Source: Pomacea canaliculata
Lineage: Eukaryota; Mollusca; Gastropoda; Architaenioglossa; Ampullariidae
Direction: 5' to 3'
Assembly: GCF_003073045.1 (NCBI RefSeq)
Contig: NC_037598.1
Location: 9,044,342-9,108,341 of the forward strand
DNA: 64,000 nucleotides
Every line of letters starts with the position of its first letter. Position 1 is the first letter of the stretch. A model generated the notes under the pieces. It did not search any database and was not told the DNA's origin. It saw only the letters and a list, made by a program, of their open reading frames with translations. Both the position numbers and the translations under genes were made by a program. This document shows, piece after piece, positions 12,870-25,924 of the stretch.

Positions 12870-15096
12870 GAAATAGTTGTCTTAATCTGTGTGTGCCCTA
12901 GGATGTGACTAGTAAGGGAAAACAAGAAGTGTATGTATGCATATGCATCCCTTCCAACAAACTCTAAGTGCAGACTGAAATCTTTGTGACCGTGTCTAAT
13001 ATATAAATAAAATCCAGAGGGTAAATCAACATTGCGCAGAATCTGGAAGCAGGCATGTTCTGCTCTAAAATTTTCAACTTGAATTGGACAGATTTTCAAA
13101 TAATTTGGCAAAATTCAGACAAGCAAAAGTGTTTATTAACCCTTTGGCATGATAGTGGCTTTTGCAGGAGAAGCACTGGGAAGGGGATTTTCATTACTTT
13201 TATTGCAAAGTTCAAACTTTCTTCTTTCCAAAAATGTATAGGTTTCTTGGTCTGTTTACCTGAGAGCAGCAATAATAAAAAAACAAACTTCACCTACTGT
13301 CGTCTTCACACTCTTCAATTATTTGCTGGTCTTTGTAATACTTTTAAGAAGTGCTCAAGAGGGTTAACAGTCTAGATCCTGCATGCAGCTAGGGATGTCG
13401 TGTGACCCTTGATCACTCCACATTCATAGCATTCAGAACTGTGTAATACATCACCAGCATCTAGTGATTCAGGGATTCCTCCTGGGAAAATAATTGAGGA
13501 AGACTGATCTAAACCACCATCAATTTACTAGGTGCTGGTGATTTATTACACAGTTCTGACTGCTATTAATACAACTCTGCATGATCAGCAAGTTTCAGTA
13601 TCATAATCCATAAATACATGGACAATTACAATTTGTAATTCAAAATCTTTTGAGCACATCAGGACTCTTTCTCATCATGTTTTTTTTTTTTTTTTTTTTT
13701 TGGCGGCAGGGGGGATACCAGTTTTTGAAAATTATGGCTTGAGATATAACTTCGTTATTTCAAAATTAAAGGTTTAAGTAAAGACATACTCCCGTTATAC
13801 ATGAACCTCAATCGAGCAGTTTATTCTCAGCCCTACATCCCTTCTTCAAGGGCTATGCCCCTATTGTCGTTAACTTTTGCTTAAGTTTTTCTTGGTTGTA
13901 CTGCACTTATAACTTTCACTGTCATATGCATGCAGTGAGTTCTTCAAAATTCTTACAAGCACATAATATAAATGGCGAAAAATTTGCATCAATCATTAAT
14001 TTACACTTTGACAATACCATGCATTTTTTATGTTAAATATTTACCCTGGTAAATATAGTGCATCTCTTGAATGTATTTTTATTATTTCCTATAAAAATTA
14101 TATGAATTTTTTTTTTCTTCTGTGTTTAACATTACTTCAAGAAAGAACAAAATTGCTTACTATTAAAACGGATTTATTTCTCTTGGTATCAAAATAAAAA
14201 GCCATGTCCACCCTTTTAAAAAAGACAAAAGTTACTTTTGTCGGACCTATACTTTTTTTTACATATCTCCCTTCGCTTTGTAAACATTCATAAATTAATA
14301 ACAATGATAGTATAGTAATAACGTCAGTTACGTTATTCCCTTCCAGTTTTTGATATGCAGGTGATTTTCCCCTCTCTTTCCACACACACACTCTAGATGC
14401 TGTTGCTGTGTTCAAGCAATCGCATATGTACGACTGCTATTTCAATAGATGAATCGTAAATAATTTAACACAAGTGCTACATCCCATATGTTTTGTCTTC
14501 CGCTTTTAAGGTTTTCTCGACCGAACATATGCTGTCAACTACTGTTTTGTTTGGTTTTTGTTTTTTTTTTTGGGGGGGGCCAAGTTTTACCTTATGGCAT
14601 CGTAAATGCATTGCCAAACATACATAAAGCCCAATATAGTCCCAATTGCGAGGCTCTCTGTCGCTATGCGAACATTTCCCTTGTCACGTGCTTTCAATCA
14701 TGTACATGCAATTGGATGGTTCCTACAACCAATCGGATCGACTGTAATCTTTTGGTGCTCAGGCTGTCGTGTGACTTCGAATAAATTCGAACGATTCAGT
14801 GGTCAAAATAAATGTAAGAACCTGTCAAGAGCTTAAGTTATTTTATTGATACTGTTTCTTCTTGTGACGATACGTTTAATTTTTTTAAATTTACAGTGAG
14901 GTAATATTCAAGAGTCCGCAACGTTCTATATTTAGTGCGCCCTCTTGCATGCACTTCCCACCTGAGCGATGTCTATGTGGTCACGAAATTTTTATTTCCA
15001 GACAACAATCGGTTATCATTTTGGATTTCATATATGTGACAAAGAAGTTTTAGGATATCATACTTTTGATTGGGGTCAGAGAAAAGAAGTGAGATA
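12870..15096. other. HAUS7-IFRD intergenic region
   Basis: No gene seen. It contains a foldback element (listed separately), a long T run at 13680-13701 and another near 14558-14570, and short AT-rich unique sequence. The promoter of IFRD must lie towards its right end, but no TATA box or other decisive core element was evident. Confidence 0.5.
13424..13570. mobile_element. Foldback / MITE-like inverted repeat
   Basis: Two arms of about 40 bases are inverted complements: the left arm (13424-13465) contains cagaactgtgtaatacatca and the right arm (13527-13570) reads its complement, tgatttattacacagttctg. The loop is about 60 bases. A few mismatches show some age. No convincing target-site duplication was found, so the superfamily is open. 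Confidence 0.7.
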
Positions 15097-18000
15097 ATGC
15101 CTAAAGTGAACAGAAAACGGGGTAAGTCGAAGGTTATTTTCTGTGCCCGGCATCCGGCGTAATATGCATGTCCCACGTGGAAATTGCTAAAGAATTACAC
15201 ATATGGTCATTGATTTATTTTTATTTTATTTCAAATTTTTATGTAGATAACATAGCAGTAACATGGAAATACTTGATTAGTACTACTGTGTTACCAGATT
15301 ACTTGCCATTAATTGGTAAAATTCAGATTCAGATTCCCTAGTACGCTCAAGTGCGTCGTTACTTAACACGCGTGATTCACTTTCGGTGGCTGACAACCAT
15401 CACTGTTTCCGGAAAGAATGACGCTCAGCTTGAGATTAAGAACATTTACAGAAGAATCGAAATCAAATATATTTTTGCTGTGAACAGATTAACATGTTTA
15501 TTTCCATATAGTTGTGTTGTTAGCCAACAAAAAGCGAAGTTGCATTAGTTCAACAATATTGAATTTGTCCCATATGGCATTGTCAGTCGATTAACGATCA
15601 TATTCCTGCATAACTGCACACCATGGTAACGATTTGTGTTTTGAACTGCCGAGAAGGTTTCACAAAATCCTTGTTAGACGAAAAGAAGTCCAAGCTACTT
15701 TGCGGAAATGCCATTTTTACAGTTTACAACGATTCTTAGCAGTTCTTTTGCCTCAACACAAAAACTTTCAGTTTATGTTTAAACCAGTGGTTCTTAACCA
15801 TGGTTCTATCGAACCCTAGGGGTTCGGTGAGTCGATCTCAGGGGTTCGGCGGAGCCTCCGCAACGGAGGTCAAGACACATCCGCAATTCGTGATGACACT
15901 AAAGAAGGGTTCGGTGAATGTGCATATGAAATTTGGGGTTCGGTACCTCAAACAAGGTTAAGAACCACTGGTTTAAACTTAAGTAGTCAGCCCACTCCTA
16001 CCCAAGAATTTACACATAAAAATATATATTTTTTAGTGGCCAAGTGACATTGCATTCGGAATATGACTTGATGAAAGAGAGGGAACACAAGACAGAATAA
16101 TCAGCTCAATCATATACTTATTCACATCCATACACACTACCCCTCTCCCACATTTGCTCTCTATCTTCCATACTCTCTTCCTGTCACAGACACAGACACT
16201 GCCCACATTGACGAGATGTCACCCACACATTGCAGACTCAAACAAAACACATGTGGGCAGGCACAAATGGATGCTTGGCTGTCCACAGGTACTGTACAGG
16301 ACCATTACAAACTGCAAAAGGATGCATTCAGCTACAGTCAGATCTCGATAAGTTGAACTGTAAGGGACCCGGAAAAAAAATCGATTTACAGAGTTTTCGA
16401 GTGAGGGATATTTGGCCGGGAACTAACAATTAATTCGATATAGGGAGGATTTTCAACTTAGGGAAGGCAACTTATCAAGGTCCAACTGTAGTATTGGTCC
16501 TAACATGAGCTGCAGCAGAGTTCAGGAAGGCTATTGCTTCAGCAAAGAAACTATCTCTCAACTGGGAAGTTCTGGCCCTGGCGAGTCTATACCTGACCCC
16601 AGAGGGCATGAGACAGGACATTGGCCGTGTGGGAAGGATCCACCACAATCTTGCCCGCACTGCATGGACTGTGCTGGGCATAGTTTGTGTCCACAGGGAG
16701 TAGGTCACAGCCAATACATCAGCTAGCTGCACACACCACCCAGTCAAGGAGGACTTTCTGTTTTTGGGTGGTAATCTCGCACTGATAAAATAGGTATCAG
16801 CAAGTCACACAGTGCTTTTGCTAAAGAATCTTGTAAACTCTGAGTATTTCAGCTCAATGATTGTAGAAACTGCTATGGTCCTGGTAGTAAATTGTTCACT
16901 TCCCACCAAAAAACTGTTTTTGTGATGAAAAGCATTTGAAAAATACTCATTCAGTTTTGTTTTTAACCTTTATTCTGTAGGCACTCAGAAGAAAGCCCAA
17001 GGGGTTGGGACAGGACTGGGTTCACGACCTGCCACCGATGATGAGAATAGCACTGGAGACAACTGGAGCACTGTCAGTGTTGCATCTGATGATTCCAGCT
17101 GGTGTGAATCTGCTTCAGGTGAGGTTTTATAATTTTTAAAAGTATAATAAATAACACCTAGCTAAAAGAAAAAAGTAGAACATTTTTGCTTTTCACTAAT
17201 CAAGTAATAAATATGCACTCCAAAAGAAACAGATTAAAGACTGTGGATATGGAGAGCCACAGTTCAAGCAGATATCAAAGTGGACAGAGGTTTGATGAAT
17301 GAATCACAAACCTATCTTCTCCACAGTCATGCTAATAATAATAAGCGAGAATTTATATAGCACAATATCTCAGCCAAAGGCAAGCTCATTTTGCAAAACA
17401 AGATCCACAAAATAGCAACAGAGATGTAAAACAAAGAGCAATGCGAAGACTCACATTCCGGCAGCAGTGGGCGATCACTGCAGATTTAGCAATAACAACT
17501 CCACAAAATAAAGGTTATTGACATCAGGAGAATACTGAAATGATATTGAGAAAGGTCCAACTTTTATCCAATTTGAAGCATGACCACCACACAGAAATAA
17601 AATCAAGGATAGCCAATCCCTTCAGTTTGTAAAGCTTTCTTTATTTCTTTATTCTTTCTTTATTGCAGTTGCGGATGAGCAGGAGATTGAAGACACTACA
17701 GAGCAAGAGAACTTTGAAGATAGGTTGGCGGAGTGCATCGAGGGTATTGCTTCCAAAAGGTAACTGGCTTGATAAATGCATATTTATTCTATGCAATCTT
17801 TCCGAACATTGTTGCACACCTTAAAACTCATTCTGCTTCCCCCCTTTCACATAGATTTATGATTTCAGAAAAGCAAAGTAAACCCTTTACTTATTCTGGG
17901 TTAATATAAATCATCTGTGTCTCATGTAGTTATTGAAGTGACATCTTGTTCATTGGTAAAATATCCTACCATTTCATTCTCCAACGGCAACCTCCAGTGG

Positions 18001-21000
18001 GCGGTCGGTGGTGCAACAGAGAGGGTTCAGCTTTCTTTTTGGGCACTCTGTTCTTTCTTTTGCATGTAGCATCTGTTTATAGGGCTGGCTGCCTTGCCGT
18101 GATATATCCTTAGTTGCCGGCTCCGCGTAAAACACCAATTCTTTCCCACCCATCCTTCCCTCCATCCCCAAAACCTCCGGTAGAAAGTAACATATTTTGT
18201 TTTATTCACTTACATGATACTGTCTACCCATTTTTTGAATAAAACTATTTTTAGGTGGGGGGGGGATGCATTAAGGTGCCAAAAAGGGCACAAAATTAAC
18301 AGGATAAAAAACATTCGCCTTCTGAAAATCTTAAAATGGTGAAAAGAATTGGTAAATAAGGGATTTTTTTTTTAACTTTACTGATGATTTTACAAAATAT
18401 TTGTTCCTTTCACATTTAATCATGGCTTTTAAAATAAAGGCTAAATCAGTGCAGTTGAAAATTATTTTGAAATAATGCTTTAGCTCTATATGTGTATATA
18501 TTTTCTTTTTAATAACAGTGGTCCACAGCGCAATAAATTTTTAGAAGGTCTAAGGAAAGCTTTTAGCAAGAAATACATCGCAGAGTTTCTGGACAAAAGG
18601 TAAGACAAGTTCAGCTTTTCAGCATTTTTGTAGTGTTTTGGGTAGATGTAGTATTTTAACAGTAGTTGCATAGTAATAGGTTTTTCTGAGTATATTTTAA
18701 ACTTGTATATATATTAATAGCTTTTAATAGTATTTCTGCAAGGCTTTGTTTTAACAAATTGCTTTCATTAAGTGACAAAGTATGGCTGTAAATGCATGTG
18801 GATATGAGGAGAGTAGTAAGTATTTTTCTCTTCTCTGTAATGTGTGTATATATGTCTAAAAGTGCTAAAGCTTGCTTGCCTCTGCATTGTCCAGAAAGGA
18901 GACTGTGTCAGATTCATTATTGCGCTGTGTGAGGAAAGGAAAAAGTGATGAGGTTGTTCTAGCAGCAATTTGCCTCAGTCTGCTGGCCGTACAGCTTGGT
19001 GAAGAACTTAGCCCGCAGTACCCTAACATCCAGGCTGTTTTGACTACTGTCATGACTGACAAATCTGCCTCTGTCAAAGCTCGTGCTGAGGTAACCTTTT
19101 TAATTTTTTTTTCCAAAGGAGTAGAAGACAGTAATGCTAACAAACTCATGTGCATCATTGTACACATTTTCACATCCAGAAGCTAAATGCTGAACATAAA
19201 GGTACATAAGGTTTATTTTCTTTAGGAGACTTATTGATTTAGGTTGAATTTTGGAAAATCTCAACAGACATTTCATTTTCAGAAATGATGGTCATCATTG
19301 TGTGTAAAGCACAAACCCTCTATGTCCTTTCCTTTATTTCAGTGTGCCACAACACTGGCCATGTGTTGTTTTCTGGCTACAGATGATTTTGAAGTAAGAG
19401 CAGAGAAAGATAATAGCATCAGTTAGAGTGTAGACATGCATACATAATTCTTTATCCTACTTAATCATTTTCAATTTAAGGACATGCTTGAAAAGCTATA
19501 TTTATAAAAATGTGTAGATTATTGCATGCATTTATGGAAACATTCTGTTGTTAATAATATTGCAGTAGTACTTAAAATGTCCACCATTTTACTATTGTGT
19601 TTGGCATTTATTTTTCAAATTAGCACCCTTTTTTTTCTTTGCCCCTACCCCACGCAACCCCACAAACCCTACCCCACCTAGATCTTTAGGAAATTTTAAG
19701 ATAACACCCATTTTAGAATAAATTTATTTCTGTAGACCTATCTTGCATGAAGGCTTAGCATGTTGGCATCATCAGCATCATCATGGTTATTGTTACTATC
19801 CATCCTCCATTTTTTCCCGCTTTTAGACCTGTTATTAGATATTGCTTTTCTTGGTGCCTGAACTTTTATCCTTGACTTGTCACTGTACCGTTAACAGGAC
19901 ACGCAGACCATTATGTCATCATTGGAAGACATTTTCAGCCAATGCTACCGCAAGGGTGATGGCACAATGCCTCAGATGAACCCTGACCTCAGCCTTCTGC
20001 ACAACCGTTGCCTGGCAGCATGGTCCGCCTGCTGGTCACCACATCTCCGCCTTTCTTTGTTGAGAAGCTGGCTATGACGTAAGAGGCTTCTGTATTGCAC
20101 ATAGCTTTTTCTTTTATATGCATTTTCTTCTTTCATTTCTTTCCACCTTTTGTTCTTGAAACCAGCCAGCAGTCAGGACTGATAGTTATTGGGAAAGGGA
20201 TTATTTCTGATATGACTAAATTCTGTGCAAAGTCATTGATGTTTTCAGCTCTTGCTTGAACTTTGCAAGCACATATCAAGGCAACCCCTATTTCATTACC
20301 CTAGTCCTTGCTAATTGAAACAAGTCTTCTTTCTCTTCTTTAGTAGGTAGCCAGTTCCTAAAACATTTTACAGCTGAACATATATTTCATTATATTTTGT
20401 GAAATACAAATTATAAAAATCTGTAAAACGGCAGTTGGCAGAATCTTATGAGAAAGCTTTCAGTCTGTCAGGAGATTTTGCTAAGACAGGCTTTTAACAT
20501 ATAGACAGTTTTAAGAAATATGGAGTTTCTTTGTCCTTGTTTACATGTTCCATTAAAGAGAGAAAACCTGGAATTGTCAAGTGTAGGATATTAATGTTGC
20601 TGCATATATTCAGTTTGTATTTTTTTTTAAATCAGTAATATATTTAGTTTATTCTTTTTTTTTTTTTCTGAAATTGTCTAACCCCCATGAAACAAACCAA
20701 AAGGTTTATTTAATAAAGAATTTGTTCGTTCGTTGGTTCCTTGTTACTCCTTGAGGAGCATAGGGCCACATCAACACCTCACAAGCAGACCTGGTTTTGG
20801 GCTGCCCCCCTCAGTTGGACCCATGTGGTTCCGACATCCTTTGCCTTGCTCTCTACTGTTCTTTTCCAAGTCTGCTTTGGTCTCCCAACTCTCCTCTTTC
20901 CCCGAGGGTTCCAGTCAAGTACCTACCTAGCAATGGTGTCAGCTGGTGTGCGCAGGGTGTGTCTTATCCAGTCCCATTTGCGCTTTTTGAGGTCTTGGCT

Positions 21001-24000
21001 AGTGACATTGTGGTTTATTCTTTTCCACAGGTTGCTGTTGGGGATCTCTAAGGCCATCTTTGAGTATTAATATGGTATAAAACTTTTACAAAGCTGTAGT
21101 GTTTGTGATTTTATTCTTCTCGTTCAAAACAGTTAGTTTGCTTTAATTTAATTTGCTTCTTCTATATCATGTATATTCAACAGTCTCTCACTTTCTCTCT
21201 TTTTTTTTTTTTGTTTAAAAGGCACATCAGTCTTTTGGGAGATCTACTCCACAGCAGTGACACAGAGTTACGCATCACTGCTGGTGAGGCCATTGCCCTG
21301 CTGTATGACATGTCACGCTGCATTGACGAGGTAAGAAAATTACACGTATATGTTAATAAGGTTTCAATCTATAATCTTAAGACCCAACCTTTTGCCATGC
21401 TGTGTGGAAAATGGATATCCCCCAAAGTTATCCTAGATATGGATCATATACTTGCTCAAAATTTTTGTTGGATGGATAGTGGCAAGATCAAAGACTGTAT
21501 TGTGGTCTTTTTATGCATTTGACTAAAGGCAAGATCAGCTTCAAGAATTTTCCTGATGTAAAAGGTGAAGTGACCAACAACAATTTAGAGGTGTTTATGC
21601 ATGCATGTTACAAATGGCATTTTTTTTTTTAATTATTATTATTATTATTTATATAGAAGTCAAAGGTCACAAGCAACAATTCCTTTATCTTGTTAGGGTT
21701 GATCCAAATTTTTCTTTCTTTTCCCTATAATTATGGTCACAAGTCTGAGATCATTTCTGCAACATTTGACAGAATTTTGGTGGTGACGATGAGGCCACAC
21801 AGCGCCTTTGTGTTCAGCTGAAGGAACTTTCCACTGAGAGTACTAAGCATATGGCAAAGAAAGACCGTCGAACACAGCGATCTTGTTTCCGTGATATCCT
21901 GCGCACTGTGGAGGTTTGTCAAGATAAATTAATTTGGACACATTTGATTTTAAAACTTGGACCACAAAATCTGTTATTGTTGTTGTAATAATTATTGTGT
22001 AAAATAATAATACTTTTCTAAAATTAAAACATGAAATGCACGTGTATATGCACACACAGTCCATTCATCTTTACCATACAACACAGGACTTCAGCAAGAA
22101 TAGAGTTGCTGCAATAGATATTTCAAAAACAAGGAAGTCTTTAATGCCGTCTTGGAACTTTGAGGGGCAGAGTATGTTTGAAATGAAAATGGCAGCAAGT
22201 TTCATAGAATTTACCTCATGAGGATGATCGCTTGCCAGACCTGTTGGTATGAACATTTGGCAGGAAGAAGAGAATGTGCTAAGAAAATAAAGGTCTCGAA
22301 TGATCATGTTTGAAAGGCAATGAAGGCAAAATAGGAGCCACAGATAAAGCTAATCACGTATCTCAGCCAGCTTCTAATCAACTTAGGCTTGCACAGACGA
22401 TGAAAAAAGCATTTGGAGAAGAGGCATGACATGACCAGACTTGAGAACAAGGCTTCTTAACGGTCATTTGTCAGCTACGTGATGTGCCTCAAGCAAATAG
22501 AGAGTTGGCATAATCAAGTATGGAAAGAACTGGTAAACAAGCATGTACTTTTGTTGACTGAACATCAAGGTACAGTCTGATGGTACTGATTTGACAAGAT
22601 TGTGCACAATCTTGGAGGAAATCAGAAAATAGGTAGCAGGTCAACATCATGAATAGTTGGAAGTGAAGAGACCTTTTGTTTTTTGACACAAGTGCCAATG
22701 CGGTATTGAAAATTGACAAAAAGAATTGTATTGACAGAGCTAGGAACTGAAATAAGAGCTATTAGCTGACGGAGATATGATGGAGATAACCCATCGCTTT
22801 GCAGAATTCTAAAACTTGTTTAAAAAGAGCATGCCCTGACTTTAGCCATTGTGTAGCTTTTTTTTTTTTTTACATTTTCATCTAACACAGATATTTTTTA
22901 GCTGAAAATATAAGGTCAGCCAAATGTTGCCAAGAATTAGGAAAGACCTGAGCAGATTATTACAGATGGGTACAGATTTTTAATGCTTCTGAGAGAGACT
23001 GTAAGTGCCAGCATAAATGAACAGGATGTAATCAGTTTTTATAATAGCATATGTTTTTATCTAAAGTATCATGCTATGCTATCCTTGCATGGAAGAATTT
23101 GAGTAAAGATAACTTAAAATGAATATCTGCGTAATTAAGATCAGATTATACTACAACTGGTTGTTGTTTTCTTTAACAGGCTGGGGAGGTGCCAGAGGCA
23201 ACAATACGAATGGGAATAGAGAGTCTGGTAGTGGAAGGATGGCAGCTGAAGAAGCATTATGATGCTTTTTGTCAAGTGTTGGGGTCTGGCATCAACATTC
23301 ACTTGCAGGTAGGATACCGACATCAATGGAGCAACAAAGCAACCTTAATGGTGCACACTAGCTCAGTTGCAGTAGTCTTTCAAAAAATCACGAGTGTCAT
23401 GATGCTACAGTCAAGGTTGAAGCCACAGAACATGTAGCAGTTCAATTAGATGAGGTAATTGTTCACCACCAATGGGACCACTGGAAAAGATTCTTTTTGT
23501 AGACTAACATGTAACATTATAGGAGGTTAGGTGTTGAAGCAAGTGCTGCCCTCAAAATTATTTAATTACTCTTTTAATTTAGGAAAATGTCATGCTGCGA
23601 GATTTCTTCAACCTGGGGCCACCACTGCCTGTGGGTGCCAAACCCACCCAGAAGCTTTCAAAAGTAGAAAGGGTGAGCAACAAACTGTATACATATATCT
23701 TATGTTGCTATTCGTCGCTTCTATCTGTGAATAGAGCTTGTACAAAAGGAAGGTGGAAAGGTTCCATGCTAGTGATAAAGTGAATGAAGAGCAGATAGTT
23801 GACGGTTCACAATGACAAGAAAACTCCCTTTGTCCATCTATTAATAAGCACTTGGTCTTTCATAAAAAAAAATGTTTAAAGTAAGGAAAAGAAGCTTGGT
23901 CTCTGCCTTCCACATGGTCTGTCCAGGACAGACCTGTAGGCTATAGACCATTTAAGAGGAAGGTGGGAAAGGTTATTTGGTCCATTACCTCTTGCAAAGT

Positions 24001-24227
24001 ATGTTGCTCTTTGGTCTGCAGCATAGCATGATTAGTCATAAATTATTGCCATAAGCTATTTTTGGTCAGAAAAAATGTAGAAGTCAAGGATCTGCATTTT
24101 TACTAACAGTTCACATGCAGAATCTGATTTTGTGCTGCAGAATTTTCATAACAACGTTGCCAACAAAGCCAGGACAAAAGCTAGAGCTCGCAGCAGGGAC
24201 AAACGTTCAGTGGTAATTGGATTCTGA
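15097..24227 (+). CDS. ifrd: Interferon-related developmental regulator (IFRD1/IFRD2 family)
   Basis: IFRD proteins are armadillo/HEAT-like transcription and translation regulators (IFRD1, also called Tis7/PC4; IFRD2 binds idle ribosomes). Twelve exons: 15097-15121, 16981-17118, 17669-17759, 18519-18599, 18895-19090, 19343-19393, 19898-20078, 21222-21330, 21773-21913, 23180-23308, 23583-23672, 24141-24227. About 439 residues against 451 in human IFRD1. Seen: MPKVNRKRG start, SDDSSWCESASG acidic/Ser stretch, RKAFSKKYIAEFLDKR, LRCVRKGKSDE, LAMCCFLATDD, ITAGEAIALLYD, KKDRRTQRSCFRDILRTVE, FCQVLGSGINIHLQ, and the conserved end NKARTKARARSRDKR. Exons total 1319 bases, one short of a multiple of three: the frame slips by one within 20021-20035 in exon 7, after which LVTTSPPFFVEKLAM fits the family exactly. 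Probably an assembly indel in an intact gene. Confidence 0.93.
15785..15970. mobile_element. hAT-type MITE (186 bp) in IFRD intron 1
   Basis: Terminal inverted repeats begin CAGTGGTTCTTAACC and end GGTTAAGAACCACTG. A perfect 8-base target duplication, gtttaaac, flanks it (15777-15784 and 15971-15978). The interior repeats the phrase 'ggggttcgg'. Length, 8-base duplication and CAGTGGTT ends identify a non-autonomous hAT element; it encodes nothing. Confidence 0.93.
16335..16488. mobile_element. Tc1/mariner-superfamily (pogo/Tigger-like) MITE, 154 bp
   Basis: Ends are inverted repeats: left cagtcagatctcgataagtt, right aacttatcaaggtccaactg. A TA dinucleotide flanks both sides (16333-16334, 16489-16490), the target duplication of this superfamily. 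The CAGTTGGACCTCGATAAGTT-like end is typical of pogo/Tigger non-autonomous copies. No coding capacity. Confidence 0.85.
16491..16747 (-). mobile_element. LINE 3' fragment (reverse-transcriptase ORF C terminus)
   Basis: On the minus strand an open frame contains RARTSQLRDSFFAEAIAFLN, the pattern 'R-T-x-x-x-x-x-S-F-F-x-x-A-I-x-x-L-N' found at the C terminus of many invertebrate non-LTR retrotransposon ORF2 proteins. No upstream reverse-transcriptase core is present, so this is a 5'-truncated remnant inside IFRD intron 1, abutting the pogo-like MITE. Confidence 0.6.
17333..17395. repeat. Dispersed repeat, second copy
   Basis: Related to 7972-8035; shares 'tatctcagccaaaggc' and the preceding AT-rich 'atttatatagc' block. 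It lies in IFRD intron 2. Confidence 0.6.
20690..21066 (-). mobile_element. LINE 3' fragment (ORF2 C terminus and tail)
   Basis: Read on the minus strand the block translates to GRPKQTWKRTVESKAKDVG, then WVQLRGAAQNQ and finally ALCSSRS. This is the usual C-terminal end of non-LTR reverse transcriptases ('GRPK-x-TW-R-R-T-V-E ... ALC-x-x-R'). It ends in an AACG-rich microsatellite (complement of 20724-20738), a typical LINE tail. Stops interrupt it and the core domains are missing: an old 5'-truncated copy in IFRD intron 7. Confidence 0.8.
22210..22790. repeat. Interspersed repeat of a widespread animal type
   Basis: This intronic block shares motifs such as 'ataatcaagtatggaaagaa' with 59820-60010 ('gtaatcaagcctagaaagaa'), and both carry phrases for a 'gcagatt... 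aggag... gcagtaatcaag' element known from many fish and invertebrate genomes. Ends and coding capacity were not found. Its class is unsure. Confidence 0.45.
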
Positions 24228-25435
24228 GGCTGATCTTGTCAAGAATTTTTAAGGCTACACTTGTTAGAAAATGGTGGATTGAAAATGACATCAATTTTGT
24301 GATCATAGGGAAACATAAATAGGTTGTACTTACTGCTTGTAGTGCTAAGGATTGTATATATTTTTTATTTATTTGAGCTGTTTCTGGAGGTCTGTGGTAT
24401 AGAAGGATTAGAGTGAGTGTGCATGTGTGCAAGGATAAAATGAGCTGTTGTGTAAATACCACATTTATCTAGTGGGGCTGGATATGGTGGATGGGGGTTG
24501 TCAGTACTCACCACTGTTATGCTGCTTGCAGCAGATGAAAGAAATTGTTTCCTTCATACTTTTTTTTTTGGGGGGGGGTGGCATTAATAGCCACCCCTCA
24601 ATTGCAACACTTCTCTTGAAGATGGGAGAGGAATATGGTTAAGGCGTTTTGATGAAACTTATTTTTTAAATTCAGAGCACTGTGGCAATGACTAGTTTTA
24701 TCAGTTCGAAAACTTCTTATTCTTTAAAAAAATAGTTTTAGGCCTACCAAACCTGTCAAATGTTCATTTGTTTTGGAAAAGAAATCTCTTTATCCCTCCT
24801 TCTCCCACCCCCATACCCTTTCTGAATCTACAAATAACACATGCATAAGCAATGATGAGATGGCTGAATCCTTAACTGTACAGATAATATCTGAATCATG
24901 CTGTAACGGGCTTTGCATTAAAACAAATGTGGATAAGTTTGGCCATGTGTATTGCACAAGATTTGGATTTAATCCTTTCTTTTAAACCATGAAGATAATA
25001 TTTAATATGTGTTGTGTTTCCAAATTGTAAATGAACAAAATACATATAATTGCATGCATAACAAAAGTTACACATATATTTTGCTTTAGTAGCTAATTAT
25101 AATATGCATTCATCTTTTTTTTTTTCCCCCCTTGAAAATAAAGATTTTTGAAATTTTGCTTCCTGATAATGTAATAATTGAGAGTTGCTTTTGACCATCT
25201 TTTTTTCATATCACCAAATCACATTTTTTGACACAGTACACCCATTTTACTTGCAAGCCTATCGTGAAAAATGTAACTGCTTCTGCCACAGGGATCAAAC
25301 CAACTTCTCCACTCCAATCAGATAATCCTGAACAGCACATATTTCAGCAGAAGTGAGGTCGTTGAAGAGACCAGGCATTGAAATCTCTCCCACCACTGAT
25401 ACGCGCACACACACAGTGAATGATTTGCTCTGATC
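24228..25435. other. IFRD 3' flank and intergenic DNA
   Basis: No further exon seen. The nearest AATAAA after the IFRD stop is at 25137-25142, so a 3' UTR of about 0.9 kb is possible. AT-rich, with a T run followed by G at 24562-24578. Confidence 0.4.
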
Positions 25436-25680
25436 CAGTGGTTCTCAAAGTGGGGTCTGCGAACCACTTGTGGGCCGTACACATCATGTTGGGTGTTTTG
25501 AGGCTGACAGTCACCATATATCAGCAAAGTGATGTTTATCGCCTTAATATCTCATCAAAAATGGCATTAACATTTTAATTAAAAACTTTGCGAAGTAATT
25601 TTATGTAAACTTATAACTATACTATTGTCACAAAAGTGCATTTAGTTAAAACAAATTTGAAATTCATGGTACAGAGTGAA
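25436..25680. mobile_element. hAT-type MITE, 3'-truncated copy
   Basis: Starts cagtggttctcaaagtgggg and follows the 28574-28898 element through 'attaacattttaattaaaaa' and 'ggtacagagtga', then similarity stops. The right terminal inverted repeat is absent, so the copy is truncated and diverged relative to the two full copies. Confidence 0.75.
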
Positions 25681-25924
25681 ACACAATTCATTTACATATA
25701 TAGATGTTTTTCAAATTTTGTCAATTGTATTGCTTGACAAAGCAGCATTTCATTATGTCATTTAACAACCTACAAAATAAATATAATTACAAACACGGGC
25801 CTGTAAATCTATTTTTAGTGAACGACGACTTCATAGTCATGAATTATAATAATCATGTCAGCGAGACATGTGTTAGCTGGGTTCTTCCCCTTTCCCCACT
25901 ACCTCACACGCTTAATGAGCAAAA

